The notes beneath the pieces were generated by a model. That model did no database searches. It had not been told where the DNA came from and saw nothing but the letters and a program-made list of their open reading frames with translations. Made by a program: the position numbers and the translations under genes. From Endomychus coccineus (taxonomy: Eukaryota; Arthropoda; Insecta; Coleoptera; Endomychidae): DNA of 64,000 nucleotides. The DNA lies in contig OY294070.1 of NCBI GenBank assembly GCA_958510875.1, positions 3,534,001 through 3,598,000 on the forward strand. The letters are read 5' to 3'. Shown in pieces: positions 44,755-56,130 of the stretch (positions are counted from its first letter, which is position 1; the number at the start of each line of letters is the position of its first letter).

Positions 44755-46588
44755 TAATTATTATAGTAAATAAAAGAATGTACAATGATAAAAACCAAAT
44801 TGTAAAATAAATTATAAGAAAGTAAAGTGTAAAGTGAAAGAACGTACAGTGCTACGAAGTGAAGAAATCATTACTTGAATGATTTAAGACTATCTACAAA
44901 TAGATATTAATAAGAATAGGTTAAGAATTGGTAATAGATATAAGTTAGTATTAAGATATTTCAGTTTATACAAGAATGTATACGTTCAATTCATATTTGA
45001 ATCATTTATCAATTTTAAATTGCAACAACTGTCAAATGTTATCTAATAATAAGAATTAATAGGTTATTTGAAACATAATCAGATGAAATGATGAATCAAT
45101 TTGTAGGGAAAAATGCTGAGAATATTAATTCAGATATTAGAAATAACAATAATTTGAATTCTTTTGTAAATATGCAAAATAATGAATCTTTTGAAATGCT
45201 CACATGCTATTGGTGGATGTTGCAACAATGGACTAGAAATGCACAACAATTAAAAAGTCAGGATAGGGGAAGTAAAAATAAATGCCAAAATGTTCTAGAA
45301 CAATTACCTCATTGGTTAATTCACATTAAGGGGAATAGTTCTTTGAGAGACTTATAAATAGGAGACTCAAGGAAGGAAATTCAGTTTGCAGTAACATTTG
45401 AGAAGAGCCTGTGCTTTTCTGCAGCTCATTAAATTGAAAATCATAAAAGTTTGCACCAAGTTCAAAAAACCGTGTTGGAAAGCCTGGAAAATGCTCTTTG
45501 CAACGGTGTCATGGCCTACTAAAGTTTTCATTTAAATTAAATGAAAGTTTGGCATATATCTCGAAAACGGTGAGACCGACAAAAAAGGTACAAACTGCAT
45601 TGGATTCTACGTAAAAAAAATCAATAAGATAGGATGAAAACATTTTTCAAAATACTCACACAAGGGCCGCTACAGAAGTCTCCTGAAATCGAAGGTTTTT
45701 CAACATTTTGGCTGTAGTTTAAAAACTAAGAGACATATAAAAAATCGGTCTTCACCAGCGTTGTTTTCTCGAAAAAAGAGCAGGGTCGTGAAAACCGCAT
45801 ATTTCTATCTTTAAAAATAAGCGAGATACCTTACAAAACCAACGAAATCTGAACAGCCTGTACTATGTATCCAATTTGGAGAACGAACATTAATATGTGA
45901 ATCAATGTTCGTTTTGTGCAGTTTATCCACCATATCGACCTGTGTTACCCTTCACCGTTGATGACGCACAAATAATTGTATTTGCTCGACATTGCACTGT
46001 TTCGATATTTACTTCAATCATTTGATAATATCATTTGCAGTGTATGCGCCGACCCAAATTTTAATGGCAATAAAATGTTTTATTTAATTCGCACGAATCG
46101 ATTCGAACACGCGAAATAAAATACCGCCGAAATCGAACTTTAAACATTGGGTACGTAGGAGGCGCGCGCGCGCGACGTACAGCTACCGAAAATGCATTAA
46201 CGTAAAAACGTTTTTTCCAATTCGATTAAATATTACAATATCTTCAGACAATCAATCAAAACGGGAATGTGTCAAGGCTCGCGCCGACAAAAACAATTTA
46301 TTTGAATTATGTCCGAATTGTAATGCCTCCGCCCATTAATATTCGTTCCTTGTGCCTCGGCATTGATTTGTTTTTCATTATTAAAACACGAACGTGGGAA
46401 TTATTAGAGATATAAATTACGAAATCCTCTTTTATGCGAGCGCGGAAATTTGTAAATTATCAACCTGTGATTGCGGGAGTTGCAAAAATAACACCAACAA
46501 TAGCCACGGAACTAATATTGGACCAATTGACACTAGGATACTGGGAGAGGCAAGAATAGAACTTCTGAAGCTTCAGAATACGATTAGA
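44755..46588. other. No gene recognised; possible MITE remnant at 45480-45880
   Basis: An open frame at 45088-45357 (89 codons, Asn/Gln-rich) lacks a domain. The stretch 45480-45880 has the feel of mariner-related non-autonomous DNA, ending agcctgta. The stretch 46030-46420 is CpG-rich (including CGCGCGCGCG near 46164) and looks unique. Confidence 0.35.
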
Positions 46589-46613
46589 TAGATATATAGA
46601 TAGATAGATAGCC
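46589..46613. repeat. GATA microsatellite
   Basis: A short run of tagatagatatatagatagatagatag type repeats. Confidence 0.8.
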
Positions 46614-46677
46614 GGCCTTATGTCAAATATGAGTTATAAAAATTGAATGTGGTGCATTGATTGATTTCTATTTACAG

Positions 46678-46695
46678 TGGCGCCCAACGTGGGGC
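46678..46695 (+). other. Orphan tRNA-Lys primer binding site of an LTR retrotransposon
   Basis: TGGCGCCCAACGTGGGGC is the exact complement of the 18 nt at the 3' end (including CCA) of animal tRNA-Lys(CUU). It stands one base after TTTACA, a normal LTR end. The downstream sequence has no gag or pol reading frame, and no intact LTR start was found upstream. It is the remaining junction of a largely deleted LTR element. Confidence 0.7.
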
Positions 46696-46939
46696 CTCTT
46701 GCGTCAGTCTTCTGCTTCTCCCGCCATCGGATTGACATACTTAGCTTGGGCTACCAAACTACAGAGGTCGAGGTTGTTTATTTCCAAGATTAAATATCTC
46801 ATCGGAATAATAAATAACCATTAAATAAAATTATTAACGTCCAAACGTTACAAGTGGGACATCTATTCATAGATGGCGTGAGACATTTCGTTCTTTTCAC
46901 TACGTGTTTGGCTGGTTTTGACTTCCTTCAGCAGATATC

Positions 46940-47010
46940 CTCCAGTAACGTCGAAAACTTGGGCATGTTCCACTGAGTAGCTTCAGCTAACTAGCTCCTA
47001 TGTCGTAGGG
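46940..47010 (+). ncRNA. Hammerhead family relic, 5' half
   Basis: CCAGTAACGTC followed by GTTCCACTGAGTAGCT resembles 42266-42310 (CAGTAACGTC, GTTCCACTGATGAGCT). The core is altered (CTGAGTA) and no GAAAC/GTC half follows in register. Inactive. Confidence 0.45.
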
Positions 47011-48180
47011 GCAAGCATCAGCCTGCTATGTATGTGAAAGTTTATACACATATATAATTAGGAAGTATATTTTGATGTCAAAACTGCAATTGTTCTGAAT
47101 GTACACTGCCTTGTTAGTTTGTTGAATTTTTGACAGGGTCGTTTTTTACATTTTTATATATTTTTGTGAATACTAGGTTAGCAAGTGATTTGAAAGTTTG
47201 TTTTTGTATTTGATTGATTTTCGATGCCCTTGTACACATGTATATATTCAGATGTATTTTTGAATAAATGTTAATTCTTTCGAAATAATTTTATTCATAC
47301 TGATCTATAATCCACATTGTACAATACAATAAGTCAAATTCTTCGGTGTGAGCTGGAAATTATTCATAATATCCGGTTATTTCGATAAATTAATCATACT
47401 CACCAAGCGTAATGGGGATTATTCATAATCACCGGAGTTTATGCATAATTTCCGATTCATTACATTTATCGTAACATATATATTTCAAAACTGCTTTGTA
47501 TGCACTGCACACCAATGAAGATTATTATTATTATAAGTTGCATCATCTCTTTTAAAATTAATGTAGATCGTCATCGATCTGCTAGTCCAACTTCCAGATT
47601 AACTATACCCTCGTGCGCCGTACCGCATCCGCCAAAAAAATATTAAACAGGGATGAAGACACGAAATGCTTTAACCTGTTTTATATTCACAAAAAAAAAT
47701 ATTTACTCGGAGTAGAGTAGAGAGAAGTTGGCATAGAAATATGTGTTCCGTGGCCTATTTTAAATTCTGCTCGTCGACAATTCCTACTGTTGGAAAATTC
47801 AGAACGTGTGAATTCAATATCAAATGATTGACATCCCCTTTTTGATGTTCCAAAGTGAACCCAACCGCGCCCGCTCCCCACCTTACGCTCCACTCTTTCT
47901 CACTGTTCTCTCTAACTGACAGAGGGTGTGTAAATGCACGCTCCCAGACCGATTTTTCACAAATTCGTTATGTACAAAGGGCAAGCGGATACATAACAGA
48001 TGGCGGTGTGTTTTATATAAGTGTCGTGCATCATAGTAAATATTTGAAGGTAACAAGTGTTTATTTCCTTTGGCTGCGTTTAGTATCTAGTGTGACTCGT
48101 GGAACAACAGGATTTGTCAGAGGAAGAATCATTTCAGGCAGGTGCGAGTTCATTCAGTCTTTTATTCCATTAAAGACCGT
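47011..48180. other. No gene recognised
   Basis: AT-rich sequence. An open frame at 47855-48280 on the plus strand (141 codons) partly overlaps the minus-strand LINE and has no domain. Treated as chance. Confidence 0.4.
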
Positions 48181-48181
48181 T

Positions 48182-48890
48182 TTACAATTCGCAATACTCT
48201 TGATCATCAGCATGCGCAGTGCAGAAATTGATTGCAAGTCTTGCCATTTCAAGACATTGCAAAGAATCGGTCCGGTTTGATATTAATTGCAATTTGCGTG
48301 CAACTATGGGGGGAAATATCTGAGTGTCATCAGTAAACATCTGCATCTTAGACTGCCTTATACTCTCAAATATATCGGTCGTATAGATCAGAAACAGTAA
48401 GGGACCAAGCACAGAGCGCTGCGGAACCCCAGAAGTAATATAACGAACCGACGACCTTTCACCCCTGCATTCAACAACCTGTGTCCTCTCACCAAGATAA
48501 GACTTCAAAAAAGTACAAACTGTATCGCTGAAACCATAAAACCTCAACTTGGCTACTAGAAGGGAGTAGTCCAGCCTATCAAAGGCTTTTGAAAAATCTA
48601 ATAATACCAATGCAGATGCATGTCCTTGGTCTATACTTCTCATGATATCATCCACAATATTAGCCAAGACTGTTACCGTGCTGTGGCTCCTTCTAAATCC
48701 AGATTGCAGATCCGAAATAATTCCTACTCCAGTAATATATGTGTAGATCTGTCTGTATAGAATCTTTTCCAGGGCTTAACCACACAGTGGTCTTAAATCG
48801 GAATATGACTCAGGATCAGTGACTTTAGGCAAGGGTTTCACAATGGAAAGTTTCATAAGGTCGGGAAGAATCCCATCTCCAGGCAGCAAT
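48182..48890 (-). pseudogene. Jockey-type LINE reverse transcriptase fragment
   Basis: From 48890 leftward: GDGILPDLMKLSIVKPLPK, DLRPLCG, ALEKILYRQIY, LQSGFRRSHSTVTVLANIVD, VLLDFSKAFDRLDYSLL (catalytic Asp), RYITSGVPQRSVLGPLLFLI and FTDDTQIF, which is the YADD box read as FTDD. The main frame 48667-48182 is 161 codons; a TAA after DLRPLCG interrupts upstream. In GVPQR the usual GVPQG glycine is Arg. The thumb region and 3' end are absent. Confidence 0.85.
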
Positions 48891-48894
48891 TGTG

Positions 48895-49540
48895 TCAACT
48901 TATCTGTCCCGCTCCTCGGGCTTCATTGGATGGATGGTATAGGGGCTCTAGATGGGAAAGCGGTAATAGTGCAGGTACCATAATCTGCAGACATGTGGAC
49001 GAACAAGTGGTTACTTCCACCACATCGTTGATATGGAGCTGAAACGACATATCCAAGACATATCCCTGTGGAACACCAGCGTTTGTATCCATTGTACTAC
49101 TACAGGTAGATATTCCCCATATTTTTCAATAGATTTCTGCCATACATGTTACGTAGGCAAGCAGGACTCCTGTTGATCTCTGCAGACGAAAGCCATATTG
49201 CCGTTCTTCACGATTTTGGAGTTCTCTAGGTATTTGGGATGTTGATTCCTTTCTCCATCCCAGATACTATGCCTTGGGTCTATAATTATCCGGTTTTTGG
49301 GATTGGTTGGACTCTAGCTGTCTTCCAGCTGGAAGGAAACACACCAAGTTTGTATGAAAGGGTAAACAACCTGTAGAAAACTTGTGTTAATTCAGGAGCA
49401 CATTCCTTGAGAACGACAGGTGGAATTCCGTGTGGCCCCATAGCCTTCTTGGTATTGAGATCAAGCAGATATAGACTTTCCTTAGGTTGGAGAGATAATA
49501 GGAAAAATCCATATGTACAGGCATACGTTGAACGAAACAA
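48895..49540 (-). pseudogene. Second LINE reverse transcriptase fragment
   Basis: The frame 49540-49286 reads LDLNTKKAMGPHGIPPVVLK, ECAPELTQVFYRLFTLSYKL and SSWKTARVQPIPKTG. This is the N-terminal RT block KA-GPDGIP...P-SWK with Asp replaced by His. At 49092 TNAGVPQGYVLDMSFQLHIN supplies the GVPQG block, so the palm between 49285 and 49095 is decayed. It ends where the 48182-48890 fragment begins. The two are separate LINE copies in the same orientation. Confidence 0.75.
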
Positions 49541-50382
49541 AACGTCTTTCTCTGTGGATATTTCAAATACAGCGTTTGATTATACTCGACTCGTTCTCAG
49601 CGACAAAATATATATGGGAAACACGCGGGTTGTTTACAATTCAACGGCCATATCCCGTTCTGTAATCTATTTTCGACAGATCGATTAATAGCTCTGTCAT
49701 CTGCGCTTAGAGAATGGGTCAGGCTGACGTGAATTTCAACGCCTATATTCGTTTTATGCTCGAACAAGTGTAATGAAAATACACGTCCTAGACATATTGC
49801 GTATCGAATATCAAACCTACGATCTCCGGTTTTTTTTTATAGAAAACATACGTATTCAATCGCACGGAAGTTGAGAAAGATGGAAGAATTTGCGATATTA
49901 ATGGTGTTGAAGCAGAATTCTTTAAAATCATATGTTATATACTATTACTGTGCTTTCCATGAAAATCTGAACACCTACCTAGAGGAGTTGATGTTTTTCA
50001 GAAAGTGTATTTAGGCTTGTACGAAAATGATTAAAATTTCCCATGATTTCACATCAATGGTAAATAAAAATTAATTGTTCACGTGACTTCCCTCATTTTT
50101 GTACGCAAAATAGGTTTCGGACAATATTGCTGGTCAAACGTATGGTTCTAGCAACAGAAACTTTATTGGAAATGATTTAGAAAACCGCTAATGAAAGAGA
50201 TTAAGATATACTTTATGTTCCATAGAAATTTTACTCACATACTTTACATAATGTATTTTACTACTTTGTGTTTGATACTGACAAATATATGAAATGAATT
50301 ATCAAAATTAGCTACATAGTAAACGCACAAAATAGATTGTGACTTCACATTTTTTTGAGCAGATTACAATACTTTCCTTATA
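49541..50382. other. No gene recognised
   Basis: AT-rich sequence without supported features. Confidence 0.4.
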
Positions 50383-51254
50383 GTCCAGGCTATGAACCGG
50401 AAAATAAAAAAAAAACATGTTAGTTCGAATCAAAAAATTTTTTTTGCATTAGCTTCGGCAGGTTCTCAGAATCATTCATACACCTCAAAACCTCTTGGGA
50501 ACCCCAACCCCACACATTGTGTGCGAAAATGGCCCGAAATCTCTACAAAAAACGTATTTTGGCATTTCGAGTGCACCTAGTAGGTTTTTTGGGTCGCTGA
50601 ACACGAATCCGAAGCCAGATTTACTTGGAATCCATCGTAGGGATGGTAAAATCGACAAAATTAGCCAATTTTGCACCCCTAATAGTTATTTTGCAATTTA
50701 CGTGTTTTTGGCATTTCGAATGCTCCAAGGCGGTTTTTTGGGTCGCTGAACACGAATTTGTAGCCACATTTACTTGCAATTCATTGTAGGGGTCGTAAAA
50801 TCGACGAAATTGGCCAATTTGGTTGATTTGATCACCCCAACGATGAACTTCAAGTAAATCTGGCTGCGGAATCGTAGTCAGCCACCCAAAAACCCTCTTT
50901 GGTGCATTCGAAATGCCAAAACACGCATATTGCAAAATAACATATTAGGGGTGCAAAAGTGGCCAATTTTGTCCATTTTACCACCCCTACGATAGATTCC
51001 AAGTGAATCTGGCTTCGGATTCGTGTTCAGCGACCCAAAAAACCTCCTAGGTGCACTCGAAATGCCAAAATACCTTTTTTGTAGAAATTTCGGGCCATTT
51101 TCACCCCCAATGGGTGGGGTTGGGGTTCCTAAGAGGTTTTAAGGTGTATGAATGATCCTGAGAACCTGCCGAAGCTAATGCGAAAAAAAATGTTTGATTC
51201 GAACTTACATGTTTTTTTTTCATTATAGCTAAAATCCCGGTTCACAGCCTGGAC
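50383..51254. mobile_element. Foldback element, 872-bp palindrome (copy 1)
   Basis: It begins GTCCAGGCTATGAACCGG and ends with the near complement CCGGTTCACAGCCTGGAC, flanked by TA on both sides. Each arm is about 430 bases and contains two degenerate units of roughly 150 bases. Each unit holds gcatttcgagtgcacc, gggtcgctgaacacgaa and gccagatttactt, so the order is unit-unit-inverted unit-inverted unit around a centre near 50825. No coding capacity. A shorter relative is at 56953-57579. Confidence 0.85.
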
Positions 51255-51276
51255 TATTACACTATATATAATATAA

Positions 51277-52160
51277 GTGCATATTAACTATTTAGTAAAG
51301 AAACTAAGATCTATTATATTTAAAATAAAACAATTAAGTAAATTTCTAAATCTGCCTCAACTAAAAATAATTTATTATGCCCTTGTTGAGTCAATAATAC
51401 AATACGGAATCATTGGATGGGGTGGAGTAAAGAAAACCTACTATAAAAAATTAGAGATAACACAAAAACGAATTTTAAAAATCATTCTTAAGAAACCACC
51501 ATTATTTTCCACCTCTAAGTTATACAAGGAAGCAAATATATGTGATTTGTAGGAGCCAGATTATTCAATTGTATGCTTGATTCGATTGCAAATAAAACAT
51601 ATTGCAAAAATATAACTAGACATATCAAAATATGGATTCTTAATTCTAGATACACAAGTTTTTAGACTGAGCCTTATGTGTCCTTACGTACTATATTTTT
51701 ATCTTCTTTAATTTGAATCTGTATTTAGTAAAATTTCTATTGAATCTAAATCTATAAAAATGCTGCTAAACATAGAAAACGATGGATTCTTAATATTAGA
51801 AATATCATACAAGCTGTAGACCAATCCTTATAAATTATTACATATTATATAAATTTATTGAAAATTAAAAATTTTCTCTTCTTTTTTGAATCCTATTGAA
51901 TCTAGGTCAACGCATTTACAATAATAAAATAATAAAATGTAACATACACATTTTGGAAATATTATATACACCTAATTACTTTTATTTTTCTTTTGAACTT
52001 ATTTGGAACTCTTGTATTCAATAATAAGTAATTCTCTTAAATTAACTAAATTAACAACTACAAGTCAATGTAAGTCAATGTAATGTAATGTAATGTAATT
52101 ATTATTATTATTATTATTGAATAAATTATTCTTATTCTTATTCTTATTCTTATATAGGTA
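51277..52160 (+). pseudogene. 5'-truncated LINE with microsatellite tail
   Basis: The frame 51277-51552 encodes INYLVKKLRSIIFKIKQLSK, then LKIIYYALVESIIQYGIIGW, the post-RT Y-ALVES-I-YGI-GWG motif of Jockey/CR1-like LINEs. It stops at TAG in NICDL. About 520 bases of AT-rich 3' region follow, then a compound tail of TAATG, TTA and TTCTTA repeats (52079-52156). Its 5' end lies 20 bases from the foldback element, so the foldback may have inserted into or beside it. Confidence 0.7.
52079..52156. repeat. Compound microsatellite tail
   Basis: Successive runs of TAATG, TTA and TTCTTA repeats close the LINE at 51277. Simple-repeat tails of this type mark target-primed insertions. Confidence 0.85.
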
Positions 52161-54230
52161 CTAAGTTTAGTGAGGGAAGTGAAAATATGGAAATATATGT
52201 TTTTGCATTTTTTTGGAAATATCACATATCTGACTATTGAATAATATAAAATTGATTTTAAAAGTTGAGTTCTACCTTTACTTCAACTGCTTTTACCTTT
52301 CGAATATCATGCCAGTGAGAAGATGCCAATTGTCGTTGCTGATTTTATTGGCGTTTTACCATCCTCTGCTTACAGAATAATCAACAAGGTGCAGATTTGA
52401 GGCTTCGTTATAAAATAAATTGTATTACAAACAAAATTGTGTTGTTTTTTAATCCGTTGAATCGTTGAAACTTATTCTCTTGGATCTTGGAACACTACAG
52501 TTATCAATTTTAGATTCGTTATTCGTCAAACGTATGAATCGATTTTCTCATCATCGAAACCTAATTCTGATGAAGTTTCATTACAATCGATTAGGTCGAG
52601 CAAGATCGAAATTTGTCCATACCTAGCCTCACGAAATTTTCCAAAAATCCAAAAAATTTAAAATGCCTTGATATCGCTAGAACTTATTCTCTGGGATCTT
52701 TGAACAATACCGTTAACAATTTTAGATGCAATATTCGTCAAAAGTATGAATTTATAGAGGTTATGGGTTATGGAATAAATAGGATTCTTGGTTTCTACGT
52801 GCTATAACTTGATTATTCGCCGTCTGAGGTTAAAACTAACGTTAGAATCGATTTTCTCATCGTCGAAAACTTTTTTAACCCCAATTGAACTCTAACGTAC
52901 CTACTTTGAATTCACTTCAAACAGAACAAACCAAAATCTGAAAAAAATGGCAAAACGCAGTGCTGCCTACCGCACATCTAACATTATTTATTGAACAAAC
53001 CTCGTAAGCCTACGATCCATGCTTATAACATCACTCGATTTCTCGACACAAATAAAGAAAGAATATCTGAAACGAAGTATGCAATGTTGGTTTTTTTCGG
53101 CGAGCGGTCACATGAAGAGCTTCGTATTGTTTGTTTTACCCTGTCCACTTTGGATTCTTTCCGAAACGGTGGCTCACGTTTATATCGATAACCGATACAA
53201 TACACGGGCATATTTTGATTGAAACGTATTCAACGTTTACGGCAAATTAGTTGTTCACAACTCAACATCGATTTGGTATGTTGGAAGTTCCCAGAGTACG
53301 GGGGGAAAGGAGGCAGCCGGCGAAATAAATATGCATAAAAAGGAACGTGGAGTAATCCGTTGTTTAAAATTGCCTTCTACTCTTTTAATATCGCTGAAAA
53401 AACTTCAAGAACATAAATTGCACCGTAACTGTACAACTCGGTGTTTTGACGTGTTTTAAAATAGGTTGAACAAGTTGTAACAACATCAGGATGAAAACGT
53501 TTGGAACCAATTGAAAGTGTGGGAACATTGGCATATGTTAAATTCCGTATTAGGGATGTTACGATACTTCGAAAAGTATAGTTATTTCGTATCGATACGG
53601 AGAGCAACAAAAGAAAACGATGATCCACACAAATAAATCGATATCGAGCCGTTGTTCGATTCGGGATATTACTAGATGAAAATTGCATTAAAATCAGGTT
53701 ACAAATCTTGAAATTTAGTACGTAAGAACTAACGGAGAGGAAAAACATCCTATAATTCTTCACACTGTGATATCCCGGAGATTCCTCCTAAATTTGATAA
53801 GTTACAATATTCTATTTTCTTATGTCATGTGTATGTTTATTGTTTATAAACATACAACGTCTATTTGTTATTGTTTATATATCATTATAAATAACGTGTC
53901 AACGAGGTTGTGACCCTGCGTGCATAACATGAATGTCAATGCCGGCAAGTAGGCCAACCTTCGCCCAACTATTAGGAGAGGAACAAGGATTCTCCCTTGA
54001 GAATAGATATTTAAGTCTTGAGTCGAAGTCATAGATAACAGTCATATATAGTCGTTAGTTATAGTCATAAGTATGTCAGCTATCTGTGATAGTTATAAGT
54101 TATTAGTGTATTAGTGAATATTAAACCGATACATCACATTTCGTAAGCAGTGTTGTGATTCCAACCATTCAACCAACTTCTATCATAACGCAGCACCGAA
54201 CCTTCTACCTCATGACACGTTATAGGGCGA
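52161..54230. other. No gene recognised
   Basis: Two related stretches containing attctctgggatcttt-type sequence (about 52475-52495 and 52685-52705) suggest an old local duplication. A minus frame at 53377-53763 (128 codons) has no domain. The stretch 53880-54180 has LTR-like composition but lacks proven ends. Confidence 0.35.
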
Positions 54231-54300
54231 CACTGTCAGCCCTACCAATCAGTATTATAGGGCGATCCATGACGGCCCTATCATCAGATATTACAGCACT
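54231..54300. repeat. Two tandem units each with a small hairpin
   Basis: TATAGGGCGA...GCCCTACC and TATAGGGCGA...GGCCCTATC occur about 35 bases apart. Each unit can fold through TAGGGC/GCCCTA. Role unknown. Confidence 0.6.
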
Positions 54301-54640
54301 GTAGAAAGTAGTCGAAATTTCTAAAATGGAAGATGCAAGCCAAGACGTGAATGTGAAGTGATCTGATGTAAAAAAATGTTTGTTTCAATGTAACTATGTC
54401 AATATAATAGTATATTATTATTATTATTAACTAAGAACAGGACGAGGGAGCGTTGAGGTCCCCAAATGCATAGGCCGAAACCCTAGGCACCCCGTGTCAC
54501 GTGTCACCTAGTGAGGCGGTTCTCACCGACGAGTGTTCACCATCACCAAGCCACCAAAGGGTAGTTCCTGTACGAGGGTGTTCACCATGTTCCCCCGGGT
54601 GAACGATTTCTAAAGAGGTTAACACCAACTTCGTGATGTA

Positions 54641-55800
54641 CGAGGGTCGTCCGTTGACTCTTTAGAAAAATGCAAGAGATGGCGCGCGCGTGGCTACAAT
54701 CGTTTGTTTTTGGAAAGTGTCATTACTCAGTGGACGGCTATTGAAGTTTTTTATATATCGCCCACGTGTTATTATTTTTATCGTCGATTAAATTAGAGTA
54801 CTTTTGTTTATTTAAAAAAATGGAAAAAAGTGAGTTTGGAGTTCAAATTTAATAGGTTCAAAGCCACAAGACATTAGAGCCGAGTTGGATGAAGCTTATG
54901 GCACATCTGCACCGGCGTTTGCCACTGTTCACAATTGGGTAAATGAGTTTAAACTTGGCCGTACTTCGACAAAATGTGAACATCGTTCGGTACGGCCAAT
55001 AGAAGTGGCTACCCCAAAAACTATTGGTAAAATCCATGATATGGTGTTGGGAGATCGGAGCATTAAAGTGCGGGAGATGGTTGAGGCCGCAGGCATTTCA
55101 CAAGGTAGTGTTTACAATTTTAGTTCAAAAATTGGGTGTTAAAAAAGTTTCTGCAAGATGGGTGCCGCGTTTGCTTACAGAAGAGAATAAACGCAATCGT
55201 GTGGTTGAATCTCAGGCTATTTTAACGCCTTTTCGTCGCAATCCGGATGAGTTTCTTCTTCGATACATAACTGTCGATGAGACATGAATACATTACTACA
55301 ATCCTGAGACCAAGGAACAATCGAAACAGTGGGTTTTTGCATCCGAAAGGGCTCCGATAAAGGCTAGAACGGTGAAATCGGCTGAAAAGGTTATGGCCAT
55401 CGTTTTTTGGAGCGCATGGAATTATTTACATCGACTACTTAGGAGAAGGAAAAACTGGAGAGTATTACGCGTCGTTATTGCACCGGTTGAATGATGGAAT
55501 AAAAATTAAACGGTCTCATTTGGAAAAGAAAAAAGTCCTTTTTCATCAAGACAATGCACGAGTTCACACATGTGTAGTTGCAATGTCCAAATTTGTCGAA
55601 TTAAAGTTCGAATTATTGGAAAATCCACCGTATTCGCCAGATTTGGCCCCCAGTGACTTCTTCCCATTCCCAAATTTAAAAAAATGACTCGACGGACGAC
55701 GGTTTGGGACGAACGAGAAGCGCCAAAAATAATATTTTGCAAATAAAATGTGTGTTGCTGTTCAAATACTAATTTCGCGACCACAGCGTGAATTTACATA
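54641..55800 (+). pseudogene. mariner transposon with broken transposase
   Basis: A TA followed by CGAGGGTCGTCCGTTGACTC (54641) is the likely left end. The transposase begins near 54821 (MEKSEFGVQ) and continues QDIRAELDEAYGTSAPAFAT, IGKIHDMVLGDRSIKVREMV, LRYITVDET (Asp 1, then TGA where Trp is expected at about 55285), FWSAWNYLHRLL, KVLFHQDNARVHTCVVAMSK (Asp 2) and YSPDLAPSDFFPFPNLKK (third Asp). This is DD34D mariner. Frameshifts occur near 54852, 55130 and 55420. No right terminus was found. It differs from the mariner at 35 kb. Confidence 0.85.
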
Positions 55801-55859
55801 AATTATTTACTATTTCGCTACAGCGTTTTGAAAAGTTTGTTTTAAGGTTACATGTCACC

Positions 55860-55938
55860 TCAAAATGAAAAATTGTTAGTTTGTCATTTGGGGGGGAGGG
55901 GTGTCATGACCCCCGTGACCCCCCTGGATCCGCGCCTG
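55860..55938. mobile_element. Orphan hAT-type element end
   Basis: The sequence ends GGATCCGCGCCTG, the complement of CAGGCGCGGATCC, a terminal sequence common among hAT elements. It is preceded by a G/C-rich stretch. The partner end and matching duplication were not found, so this is a lone end. Confidence 0.4.
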
Positions 55939-55989
55939 CCTACTATGTGGTTAGAATTCCAGTACATTTTTACGCAATCCAGTACAATT

Positions 55990-56130
55990 TAAAATGCCGC
56001 CGCGGCAACACTGCCTCTGCCGGAGTGGTTGATCAGTGACTTCATCGTCTGCCTCGTTTCACTGAAGAACTTATGAGGAGATCGAACAGCTGTCTGGAAC
56101 TAATAGACGGGCTGTCACTGTTCAACCTGA
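55990..56130 (+). ncRNA. Hammerhead family relic
   Basis: GTTTCA precedes CTGAAGA (56072-56078), then CGAACAGCTGTCTGGAAC ends at 56100. GTTTCA can still pair with TGGAAC using one G-T wobble, and the GTC triplet survives. GAAAC has become CGAAC and stem II pairing is poor, so activity is unlikely. Family membership is clear from AACAGCTGTCTGGAACTA, shared with 42324-42342. Confidence 0.55.

Noticed and set aside
45088..45357. Asn/Gln-rich open frame of 89 codons
   Set aside because: Low-complexity AT-rich composition explains it and no family was recognised.
47855..48280. Plus-strand open frame of 141 codons
   Set aside because: Its last 100 bases are antisense to a clear LINE reverse transcriptase and the rest has no domain or codon bias.
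53880..54180. Complete LTR retrotransposon
   Set aside because: The composition is suggestive, but no paired LTRs, primer site or pol motifs could be found.
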